Source: Neisseriaceae bacterium (GTDB taxonomy: Bacteria > Pseudomonadota > Gammaproteobacteria > Burkholderiales > Neisseriaceae). Taken from it: 5,799 bases of DNA. Where the stretch lies: assembly GCA_030146285.1 (NCBI GenBank), contig JASLBZ010000162.1, forward strand, positions 1 to 5,799, read 5' to 3'. The notes below the pieces were generated by a model, which did not search any database, was not told where the DNA came from, and worked only from the letters and a program-made list of their open reading frames with translations. The number at the start of each line of letters is the position of its first letter. Position 1 is the stretch's first letter. Below, in pieces: positions 1-5,314 of this stretch. Position numbers and translations under genes: made by a program.

Positions 1-1293
1 CCACCACGACTGGATGGTCGCAGCATTGATTTTTCTAAAATGACAGAGCAACCAGGTGATACGCCAACGCCAATTTTCTCGGTTCGTGGTTCGGCTGATT
101 TGCATCCTCAGCAAATTTCATGCTGGATTACCCATACGAATTTACAAACCCATGATATTATCCGCAGCGGCTTTGATAGAAGCCCGATGTTTACTGGTAA
201 GATTGAAGGCGTTGGTCCTCGCTATTGTCCGTCGATTGAAGACAAAATTAACCGTTTTGCAGACAAAGACAGTCATCAGATTTTCTTGGAGCCTGAAGGC
301 TTAACAACCAACGAATACTATCCAAATGGTATTTCAACCAGTTTGCCTTTTGACATTCAAATTCAATTGGTGCGCAGCATGGTCGGCTTGGAAAATGCAC
401 ACATTTTGCGCCCAGGTTATGCCATTGAGTATGATTATTTTGATCCACGCAACCTGAAAACCAGTTTGGAAACCAAAACGATTGCTGGTTTGTTCTTTGC
501 AGGACAGATTAACGGTACAACAGGATATGAAGAAGCAGCAGCTCAAGGTTTGTTGGCGGGCGCGAATGCCGCACTTTATGCCAGCAATGAAGAGCCGGTG
601 ACACTGCTGAGAGAGCAGGCATATTTGGGTGTCATGGTAGATGATTTGGCAACCAAAGGTGTGAACGAGCCTTACCGCATGTTCACCAGCCGTGCCGAGT
701 ACCGTTTGCAGTTGCGTGAAGACAATGCTGATATGCGTTTGACCGAAATTGGTCATAAATTGGGCTTGGTTGGAGAGGCGCAGTGGCGTGCTTTTGATAC
801 CAAACGCGAGACAATTGAGCAAGAAGTGCAGCGTTTGCGTGGGGTTTGGTATACGCCGTCGCAATTGACTGAGGATGAGCAAGTCAATATCATCGGTCAA
901 AAAATTGTGCGTGAATACAATTTACATGATTTATTACGCCGTCCGAATCTGGATTATGATACGCTCATGAATCTGCCAAGAGCGCAGCCTGAGACGCCTT
1001 TGTCGGCAGAGATTACAGAGCAAGTACAAATTAATGTGAAATACCAAGGTTATATTGAGAAGCAAAACGATGAGATTCAGCGTCGTCAAGGCATTGATAC
1101 CTTGAAGCTGCCTAGCAATATTGACTACACCAAAGTCAAAGGTTTGTCAGTTGAGGCGCAACAAAAATTAAATCAACACCGTCCAGAGACTATCGGACAA
1201 GCTTCGCGCATTTCTGGCATCACGCCAGCTGCGGTTGCTTTGTTAATGGTTCACTTAAAACGTGGTTTTTCGGGATTAAAAAATGAAAAATAA
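1..1293 (+). CDS. mnmG: tRNA uridine-5-carboxymethylaminomethyl modification enzyme MnmG (GidA), 3' part
   Basis: MnmG is an FAD-dependent cytoplasmic enzyme that works with the GTPase MnmE to place the (carboxymethyl)aminomethyl group on the wobble uridine U34 of certain tRNAs. The reading frame is open from base 1, so the gene starts upstream; 430 codons plus the stop are present, roughly the last two thirds of a family of about 630 residues. Visible family signatures, numbered from the first residue in the window, are the PPRLDGRSIDF segment (1-11), GVGPRYCPSIEDK (70-82) with the conserved cysteine at 76 (bases 226-228), and the FAD-binding stretch FFAGQINGTTGYEEAAAQG. EPYRMFTSRAEYRLQLREDNAD follows it. 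The tail has the C-terminal domain used for MnmE and tRNA contact, including IGQASRISGITPAA. The frame is intact to TAA at 1291-1293 and its last 11 bases overlap rsmG. An ATG at 40 is internal to the conserved sequence and is not the start. Confidence 0.98.
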   Translation, partial: PPRLDGRSIDFSKMTEQPGDTPTPIFSVRGSADLHPQQISCWITHTNLQTHDIIRSGFDRSPMFTGKIEGVGPRYCPSIEDKINRFADKDSHQIFLEPEGLTTNEYYPNGISTSLPFDIQIQLVRSMVGLENAHILRPGYAIEYDYFDPRNLKTSLETKTIAGLFFAGQINGTTGYEEAAAQGLLAGANAALYASNEEPVTLLREQAYLGVMVDDLATKGVNEPYRMFTSRAEYRLQLREDNADMRLTEIGHKLGLVGEAQWRAFDTKRETIEQEVQRLRGVWYTPSQLTEDEQVNIIGQKIVREYNLHDLLRRPNLDYDTLMNLPRAQPETPLSAEITEQVQINVKYQGYIEKQNDEIQRRQGIDTLKLPSNIDYTKVKGLSVEAQQKLNQHRPETIGQASRISGITPAAVALLMVHLKRGFSGLKNEK

Positions 1294-1912
1294 ACTAGAA
1301 CAATTGCAAGCCGGTTTGGCAATGATGCAGTTGGATTTGACCCAAGAGCAACAATTGCAACTGTTGGCATATTTGGATTTATTGAGCAAGTGGAACAGCA
1401 CTTACAATCTAACGGCTTTGCGCAATGAAGATTTGATGCTCAGTCACCATATTTTAGACAGTTTGTCGTTGTTGTCATTTTTAGGTGATGCCAAAACCAT
1501 GATTGATGTGGGCTCTGGCGGTGGTATGCCGGGTATTCCAACAGCAATTGCGCGCCCAGATTTGAAAATCACATTGTTGGATGCCAACAGTAAAAAAACC
1601 ACATTTTTGCAGCAAGTGGTGATTGAGCTGGGCTTGTCTAATGTGACTGTGGTTTGCGGACGGGTAGAAGCTTTATTGGATCAAGATTTCGATGTAGTAA
1701 CCAGTCGAGCATTTGCAGAATTAAAAGATTTTGTGGCATTGACCACGCAATTGGTTGCACCAACCGGTTGTTGGCTAGCAATGAAGGGTGTTTACCCTTA
1801 TGAAGAAATTTCTTTGCTGCCTGAGAACATTTATGCAGAAGATGTGGTGAAGGTTGTTGTTCCTATGCTAGAAGCCGAGCGCCATATGGTGACCATGAAA
1901 TTAAAGGCCTAA
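1283..1912 (+). CDS. rsmG: 16S rRNA (guanine527-N7)-methyltransferase RsmG (GidB)
   Basis: RsmG transfers a methyl group from S-adenosylmethionine to N7 of G527 in 16S rRNA; in other bacteria its loss gives low-level streptomycin resistance. The 209-residue product matches the usual length of about 207. It has a short helical N-terminal region containing LLSKWNSTYNLTA (33-45), then a Rossmann-type methyltransferase fold. The SAM-binding motif I is IDVGSGGGMPGIP (74-86), and an acidic residue (D100) ends the next strand as expected for ribose contact. SRAFAEL (141-147) and MKG (167-169) are the later family motifs, and ERHMVTMK near the end matches the family C-terminus. The ATG at 1283 overlaps mnmG by 11 bases; only a weak purine stretch (GGGA, 1272-1275) precedes it, so translation is probably coupled to mnmG. 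ATG codons at residues 14 and 15 are alternatives but would cut into conserved N-terminal sequence. Confidence 0.97.
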   Translation: MKNKLEQLQAGLAMMQLDLTQEQQLQLLAYLDLLSKWNSTYNLTALRNEDLMLSHHILDSLSLLSFLGDAKTMIDVGSGGGMPGIPTAIARPDLKITLLDANSKKTTFLQQVVIELGLSNVTVVCGRVEALLDQDFDVVTSRAFAELKDFVALTTQLVAPTGCWLAMKGVYPYEEISLLPENIYAEDVVKVVVPMLEAERHMVTMKLKA

Positions 1913-1915
1913 AGC

Positions 1916-2698
1916 ATGAAAGCACAAATTATTGCAGTGGCCAACCAAAAAGGTGGCGTGGGTAAAACCACAACAACTGTCAATTTGGCAGCTTCTTTGG
2001 TGCATCAAAAGAACAGGGTGTTGGTTGTTGATTTGGACCCGCAAGGCAATGCAACCACCGGCAGTGGTATCGATAAGGCCAGTATTGAAAGAGGCGTTTA
2101 TCATGTTCTTTTGTGTGAAAACACCGTCAAAGAAGCTTTGGCATACAGCAAAACGGGTGGCTATGACATTTTGGCCGCAAACCGTTCACTGGCAGGTGCT
2201 GAAGTGGAGTTGGTACAAGAATTGGCACGAGAAATGCGTTTGAAAAATGCATTAAGCGAAGTGGGGGACGATTATGATTATATTTTAATTGATTGCCCGC
2301 CAACATTAACGCTTCTGACCTTGAATGGCTTGGTGGCAGCAAACAGTGTTATGGTGCCTATGGTTTGTGAGTATTACGCTTTGGAAGGCATTTCAGATTT
2401 GATTGCCACATTGCGAAAAATACGCCAAGCGATTAACCCGCAATTGCATATTTTGGGCATTGTCAGGACCTTGTACGATAATCGCAATAACTTGTCACAA
2501 GAAGTCTCCAATCAATTGGAAGCGCATTTTAAAGATGAGGTTTTTGTTACCACGATTCCGCGCAATGTGCGCTTGGCAGAAGCGCCAAGTCACGGCATGC
2601 CAGCTTTGGCTTACGATGCCAAAGCCAAAGGAACGGTTGCATATTTGGAGTTAGCAGAAGAAATGGTCAAGAGAATTCAAGGAGGCTCAAATGAGTAA
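1916..2698 (+). CDS. parA: Chromosome partitioning ATPase ParA (Soj family)
   Basis: ParA is a Walker-type ATPase that binds DNA non-specifically as an ATP dimer and drives segregation of the origin region together with ParB and parS. The 260-residue protein has no N-terminal helix-turn-helix, as in chromosomal Soj-type ParA and unlike P1-type plasmid ParA. The deviant Walker A motif KGGVGKTT spans residues 12-19, with signature lysine K12 and catalytic-loop lysine K17. The A' motif is DPQGN (41-45) and Walker B is ILIDCPP (123-129). YDNRNNLSQEV (187-197) and IPRNVRLAEAPSHG (214-227) are the C-terminal ParA signatures; R190 and R219 sit where arginines implicated in DNA binding lie in Bacillus Soj. 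The start is 3 bases after the rsmG stop, with AAAGG at 1903-1907 as ribosome binding site. The end overlaps parB by 8 bases. Location beside rsmG and parB makes a chromosomal role far more likely than a plasmid one. Confidence 0.97.
   Translation: MKAQIIAVANQKGGVGKTTTTVNLAASLVHQKNRVLVVDLDPQGNATTGSGIDKASIERGVYHVLLCENTVKEALAYSKTGGYDILAANRSLAGAEVELVQELAREMRLKNALSEVGDDYDYILIDCPPTLTLLTLNGLVAANSVMVPMVCEYYALEGISDLIATLRKIRQAINPQLHILGIVRTLYDNRNNLSQEVSNQLEAHFKDEVFVTTIPRNVRLAEAPSHGMPALAYDAKAKGTVAYLELAEEMVKRIQGGSNE
2679..2693 (+). promoter_or_regulatory. Ribosome binding site deciding the parB start
   Basis: AAGGAGG at 2679-2685 lies inside the 3' end of parA, 5 bases before the ATG at 2691. A second in-frame ATG at 2700 would give the MKGLGRGL start seen in many ParB proteins, but it is 14 bases from this site. 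Spacing therefore favours the first ATG (MSKMKGLGRG). The 8-base overlap with parA suggests coupled translation and roughly matched ParA and ParB synthesis. Confidence 0.75.
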
Positions 2699-3548
2699 GA
2701 TGAAAGGTTTGGGTCGTGGTTTGGATTCGCTGTTAAGTACCAGTCTTGCCCAAGAGGGTGGGGCGGATAGCTTAAATACATTGAATATTTCTTTATTAAA
2801 ACCAGGGCGTTATCAGCCTCGTGTACTCATGAATGATGACGCTTTGTTGGCTTTGGCAGAATCAATCAAGGCGCAAGGCGTGATTCAGCCCATTGTGGTT
2901 CGTGAAATTGGTTTGTCGGAATATGAGATTATTGCAGGTGAAAGACGTTGGCGTGCTGCTCAGTTAGCAGGCTTAACAGAAGTGCCTGTGGTCATTCGTT
3001 CCATTACCGATGAAGATGCTTTGGCCATCGGTTTAATTGAAAACATACAGCGTGAGAACCTCAATCCGATTGAGGAAGCCAAAGGCTTAAAACGATTGTT
3101 GGATGAGTTTTCTTTAACACACGATGCCATCTCTAAAGTCATTGGTCGTTCTCGCAGCAGCATTTCCAATAGTTTGCGTTTACTCAGTCTTAATGAATTG
3201 GTGCAAGAGATGGTCAGTACTCGCCATTTGGAAATGGGACATGCGCGCGCATTGCTCAGTTTGGATGTGTTGGCGCAGGTGGAAATGGCGCAATTGGCTG
3301 TGGCTCAAGCTTGGTCTGTGCGAGAAGTAGAACGCCGAGTGAAGATGGCTTTGGAAAATTCGCAACAGCCAGAAAAAAAAGTACAAAGAAGCAATCCTGA
3401 TGTAGAACAGTTACGTGATCGTCTAATTCATTCACTGGGTGTTAATGTGGATATTAAGAGTAATTCAAAGAACAAAGGCCGTATGGTCTTACACTTTGAT
3501 AATTTGGACGAATTTGATGGTTTATTAGGCAAATTAGGGGTAAAATAG
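2691..3548 (+). CDS. parB: Chromosome partitioning protein ParB (Spo0J family, CTP-dependent clamp)
   Basis: ParB binds parS sites near the origin, loads onto DNA as a CTP-dependent sliding clamp and stimulates ParA. The product has 285 residues, normal for the chromosomal family. An N-terminal KGLGRGLDSLL segment (5-15) is the usual ParA-stimulating tail. The ParB/Srx N-terminal domain runs from about residue 32 to 125 and contains YQPR (41-44), the CTP-binding GERRWRAA box (83-90) and ENIQREN followed by NPIEEA (117-130). A helix-turn-helix for parS recognition follows at about 142-166 (AISKVIGRSRSSISNSLRLL). A charged linker (about 222-238) leads to the C-terminal dimerisation domain ending in LGKLGVK. 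The linker is encoded over an A8 run at 3373-3380. This is the last gene of the mnmG-parB unit. I see no complete parS palindrome in the window, so its binding sites must be elsewhere or diverged. Confidence 0.97.
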   Translation: MSKMKGLGRGLDSLLSTSLAQEGGADSLNTLNISLLKPGRYQPRVLMNDDALLALAESIKAQGVIQPIVVREIGLSEYEIIAGERRWRAAQLAGLTEVPVVIRSITDEDALAIGLIENIQRENLNPIEEAKGLKRLLDEFSLTHDAISKVIGRSRSSISNSLRLLSLNELVQEMVSTRHLEMGHARALLSLDVLAQVEMAQLAVAQAWSVREVERRVKMALENSQQPEKKVQRSNPDVEQLRDRLIHSLGVNVDIKSNSKNKGRMVLHFDNLDEFDGLLGKLGVK

Positions 3549-3740
3549 CGCAGCTTTATTATGGGTTGTTTAAAATGTGCAGTTGCAGCAATTACAAGAA
3601 ATTACTGCTGATAAGTGCATGTGAAGCAACAGTAAAGTGCAAAGTTTAAGATTTGTTAAGCAATCTCTTGACGGTTGCGCTCGTGTTTATTATAGTTACG
3701 GCGCTCTGCGGTCTCTATAAAATAAGATTGTAAGGGCTTT
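3549..3740 (+). other. parB-atpI intergenic region
   Basis: This 192-base stretch is the longest gene-free segment. It shows no open frame that looks coding and no hairpin with a T-run to terminate the parAB transcript. The first part has three short GTGCA elements (3577-3581, 3615-3619, 3637-3641) and a weak inverted repeat pairing CAGCA (3586-3590) with TGCTG (3606-3610). AGATT (3649-3653) and AATCT (3662-3666) form a five-base inverted repeat just upstream of the -35 box. None of these is strong enough to name. The second part holds the atp promoter. Confidence 0.6.
3668..3696 (+). promoter_or_regulatory. Sigma70-type promoter of the ATP synthase operon
   Basis: TTGACG (3668-3673) is five of six matches to the -35 consensus, and TATAGT (3691-3696) is five of six to the -10 consensus. 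The spacer is exactly 17 bases. Transcription would start near 3703-3704, giving a leader of about 37 bases before the atpI ATG. It lies directly before the ATP synthase genes, in the only substantial gap upstream of them. A weaker alternative is TAGTTA (3693-3698), 17 bases, TATAAA (3716-3721), which would leave a leader of only about a dozen bases. No operator is recognisable. Confidence 0.75.
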
Positions 3741-4100
3741 ATGTTCAAGTTATTAGGCTATCAAATAATTGCATTGGCAATTGTTTTGGCTTTGTCTGTT
3801 TTAGCATCAGGTACGGGTATCGCTGTTTCGGTAATCTTGGGTGGCTTATGTTATTTCATTCCAAGTTGTGTCGCAGCTGTATCCTTACATTATACAAACA
3901 GACACATTCAATACATGGCACTGGGTTTCGTGCTAGGTGAAAGTTTAAAAATCATTCTGACAATACTGATGATGGTCGGGGTGTTACTGGTTTATACGAC
4001 GCTAAATTGGTTTTACTTTTTTATTGGTTTTTTAGCGGTCAGTCACGTCATTTTTATTGTTTTTTGGAAGTTAAAGAGCTATGGCACAAACAGCAGCTGA
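3741..4100 (+). CDS. atpI: F1Fo ATP synthase assembly protein AtpI (subunit I)
   Basis: AtpI is a small inner-membrane protein encoded first in many atp operons. It is not part of the final enzyme and is thought to help c-ring assembly. The 119-residue product is almost entirely hydrophobic, with four likely membrane segments at about residues 5-23, 28-47, 68-87 and 90-109. The conserved AtpI stretch GFVLGESLKIILT (62-74) contains the family's polar and charged residues before the third segment. The ATG at 3741 has AAGGG at 3732-3736 four bases upstream and follows the predicted promoter. The TGA stop at 4098-4100 lies inside atpB, giving a 20-base overlap. Identification rests on size, topology, this motif and position before atpB. 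Sequence conservation in the family is low, but the context leaves little doubt. Confidence 0.93.
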   Translation: MFKLLGYQIIALAIVLALSVLASGTGIAVSVILGGLCYFIPSCVAAVSLHYTNRHIQYMALGFVLGESLKIILTILMMVGVLLVYTTLNWFYFFIGFLAVSHVIFIVFWKLKSYGTNSS

Positions 4101-4914
4101 GTATGTTACGCATCACTTAGTACAACTGACTCAAACAGGTGAGCCACAAACGAAGATTGTGGATTTCTCTCTTTATAACATCGATACGATTTTCTTCTCA
4201 GTGGTTATCGGTGTTATTTCATTGTTCTTCTTATGGCGTGGTGCTCGTAAGGCTACGTCAGGCGTACCTGGTCGTTTTCAGGCTGCCTGTGAACTATTGG
4301 TTGAGTTTGTTGACAATATGTGTAAGGAAATTGTTCACAACGAGAATTCTCGTAAATTGGTAGCACCTTTGGGTTTAACCATTTTTATCTGGATTTTCAT
4401 GATGAATGCACTGGATTTATTGCCAGTTGACTTATTGCCATGGATGGCAAGTTTGGTTGGTATTCATTACTTGCGTATTGTACCAACTGCGGACATTAAT
4501 AACCCATTGGCAATGTCTTTTGGCGTGTTGTTTATCTGCTTGTTCTACAGCGTGAAAATCAAAGGTGCTGGCGGTTTCTTAAAAGAAATGTTCAGCGCAC
4601 CATTTGGCCCTTGGTTGGCACCTGTTAACTTCGCAATGAACATCTTGGAATTTTTATCAAAAGCAGTTTCGCAAGGTATGCGACTTTTTGGTAATATGTA
4701 TGCTGGTGAGTTGGTGTTTATGTTGATTGCTTTATTGGGTGGTGCTTGGGCTTCTTCTGGTTCCGTATCCGCACTTGACCCTGTCTTGGCAGCACTACAA
4801 GTGCTAGCTGGTTCAGCTTGGGCAATCTTCCACATTTTGATTATTACCTTACAAGCGTTTATTTTCATGGTATTGACCTTCGTTTATGTTGGTCAGGCAC
4901 ATGATTCGCACTAG
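4081..4914 (+). CDS. atpB: F1Fo ATP synthase subunit a (AtpB)
   Basis: Subunit a is the membrane stator protein that provides the two half-channels for protons at the c-ring. The 277-residue protein has a soluble N-terminus (1-35) and several membrane segments, including about 36-52, 96-113, 143-157, 207-222 and 246-270. The essential arginine lies in QGMRLFGNMYAGEL: R201 corresponds to E. coli R210, with N205 and E210 at the positions of the channel residues N214 and E219. The last helix WAIFHILIITLQAFIFMVLTFVYVG carries H251 and Q258, matching E. coli H245 and Q252. ATG at 4081 overlaps atpI by 20 bases. AGAG at 4075-4078 is too close to be a good ribosome binding site, but GGAAG at 4066-4070 is usable, and coupling to atpI translation is likely. 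Bases 4277-4288 carry a DNA-uptake-like word. A 91-base gap follows before atpE. Confidence 0.97.
   Translation: MAQTAAEYVTHHLVQLTQTGEPQTKIVDFSLYNIDTIFFSVVIGVISLFFLWRGARKATSGVPGRFQAACELLVEFVDNMCKEIVHNENSRKLVAPLGLTIFIWIFMMNALDLLPVDLLPWMASLVGIHYLRIVPTADINNPLAMSFGVLFICLFYSVKIKGAGGFLKEMFSAPFGPWLAPVNFAMNILEFLSKAVSQGMRLFGNMYAGELVFMLIALLGGAWASSGSVSALDPVLAALQVLAGSAWAIFHILIITLQAFIFMVLTFVYVGQAHDSH
4277..4288 (-). other. Candidate DNA uptake sequence (Kingella-type dialect)
   Basis: Read on the minus strand this is AGGCAGCCTGAA, which I recall as the 12-base AG-kingDUS dialect of the Neisseriaceae; the match is exact. Such words favour uptake of DNA from relatives during transformation. It falls within codons 66-70 of atpB (FQAAC), so the protein sequence partly constrains it. 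Only this exact copy was found by eye, where a DUS-rich genome would be expected to show about one per kilobase, so it could be coincidence. Confidence 0.4.
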
Positions 4915-4925
4915 TTTTGTTTTTC

Positions 4926-4975
4926 CTTGGCTGTTTCAATGTTGGAATAGCCAAGTTTGATTTTTTTGTTTTTTT
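4926..4975 (+). terminator. Hairpin with T-run between atpB and atpE (terminator or attenuator)
   Basis: Bases 4926-4937 pair with 4944-4955 in 12 consecutive pairs, two of them G-U, around a six-base loop (AATGTT). The lower seven pairs (CTTGGCT with AGCCAAG) are perfect. The stem is followed by TTTGA, seven Ts, a G and seven more Ts, the form of an intrinsic terminator. It starts 12 bases after the atpB stop, yet the essential atpE and later atp genes lie downstream with no evident new promoter. It is therefore more likely a partial terminator, an RNA-stability element or a processing point than a full stop. Confidence 0.7.
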
Positions 4976-5005
4976 ACCTTTGTTTTTTATTTTAAGGAGT
5001 TCCTC
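4956..5005 (+). promoter_or_regulatory. U-rich translation initiation region of atpE
   Basis: The 37 bases 4956-4992 are almost all T, and are followed by TAAGGAG at 4993-4999, a near-perfect Shine-Dalgarno sequence six bases from the atpE ATG. In E. coli, atpE is preceded by an unstructured U-rich translational enhancer that raises c-subunit synthesis above that of its neighbours. The composition here would suit the same job, probably through ribosomal protein S1. That role is inferred by analogy. The same T-run also forms the tail of the upstream hairpin. Confidence 0.6.
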
Positions 5006-5248
5006 ATGGGAATCGGTGGTTTAGTCGCTCTTGCTTGTGGTTTGATCGTTGCTCTTGGTGCTTTAGGCGCTTGTCTAGGTATCGCTACTGTTGGTTCTAA
5101 ATACTTAGAATCTTCTGCACGCCAACCTGAATTGATGGGTCCATTGCAAGTTAAATTGTTCTTGATTGCTGGTTTGATCGATGCAGCTTTCCTTATCGGT
5201 GTTGCGATCGCATTGTTATTCGCATTCGTTAACCCGTTCGCTGGTTAA
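5006..5248 (+). CDS. atpE: F1Fo ATP synthase subunit c (AtpE), proteolipid
   Basis: Subunit c is the hairpin-shaped proteolipid whose oligomeric ring rotates as protons bind and leave. The 80-residue product matches the family length (79 in E. coli). Helix 1 (about 4-32) is rich in Gly and Ala, with G18, G21 and G25 on the packing face. The polar loop ARQPE (38-42) contacts the central stalk of F1. Helix 2 (about 50-76) carries the ion-binding carboxylate D59 in GLIDAAF, equivalent to E. coli D61. An Asp here and no obvious sodium-site residues suggest proton coupling. Codons are strongly biased toward GGT, GCT, ATC and TTC, unlike the TTG-rich upstream genes, as expected for a very highly expressed gene. 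ATG at 5006 has an excellent ribosome binding site. Hairpins with T-runs lie on both sides of the gene. Confidence 0.98.
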   Translation: MGIGGLVALACGLIVALGALGACLGIATVGSKYLESSARQPELMGPLQVKLFLIAGLIDAAFLIGVAIALLFAFVNPFAG

Positions 5249-5252
5249 TTTT

Positions 5253-5281
5253 GAGATTTGTTTGAAACAAACAATCTTTTT
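5253..5281 (+). terminator. Hairpin with T-run between atpE and atpF (weak terminator or processing site)
   Basis: TTGTTTG (5258-5264) and CAAACAA (5268-5274) form a perfect seven-pair stem around AAA. With T5257 bulged, AGA (5254-5256) also pairs with TCT (5275-5277). Five Ts end the element at 5277-5281. It begins four bases after the atpE stop. The stem is AT-rich, so it should stop transcription only partly. It may instead protect or define the 3' end of an atpE message. Confidence 0.5.
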
Positions 5282-5298
5282 GAATAACTCTGAATCAC

Positions 5299-5314
5299 GA
5301 AGGTTAATGCCGTG
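5299..5314 (+). promoter_or_regulatory. atpF ribosome binding site and GTG start
   Basis: GAAGG at 5299-5303 is eight bases before GTG at 5312. The frame meets a TGA stop at 5291-5293 and has no ATG or TTG in between, so GTG is the only sensible start; it also gives a protein beginning MNLNATL. An out-of-frame ATG at 5307 reads Met-Pro and stops at TGA 5313-5315, so this tiny frame overlaps the real start codon. Confidence 0.75.

Noticed and set aside
334..900. Long minus-strand open frame of 188 codons opposite mnmG
   Set aside because: It lies wholly opposite strongly conserved MnmG sequence, has no recognisable domain, and is a shadow of that gene's codon use.
1275..1290. Slippery A AAA AAT heptamer at the end of mnmG, next to the rsmG start
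   Set aside because: A -1 shift meets TGA at once, only a few codons before the normal stop, so it would have little effect on the protein.
2891..2910. Possible parS half-site in parB (GGTTCGTGAAATTG)
   Set aside because: Only the CGTGAAA half resembles the parS consensus; the CACGTG core and the left arm are missing. No full palindrome was seen elsewhere in the window.
3577..3641. Three GTGCA repeats in the parB-atpI gap
   Set aside because: Five-base words spaced 38 and 22 bases apart are easily produced by chance and their flanks are not conserved with one another.
4961..4975. Two T7 runs upstream of atpE as phase-variable tracts
   Set aside because: The runs are short and interrupted, the gene is essential, and the hairpin before them explains them better as a terminator tail and U-rich leader.
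4994..5004. Small inverted repeat over the atpE ribosome binding site (AGGA / TCCT)
   Set aside because: The arms are three to four bases with a two- to three-base loop, too small to form a stable RNA structure.
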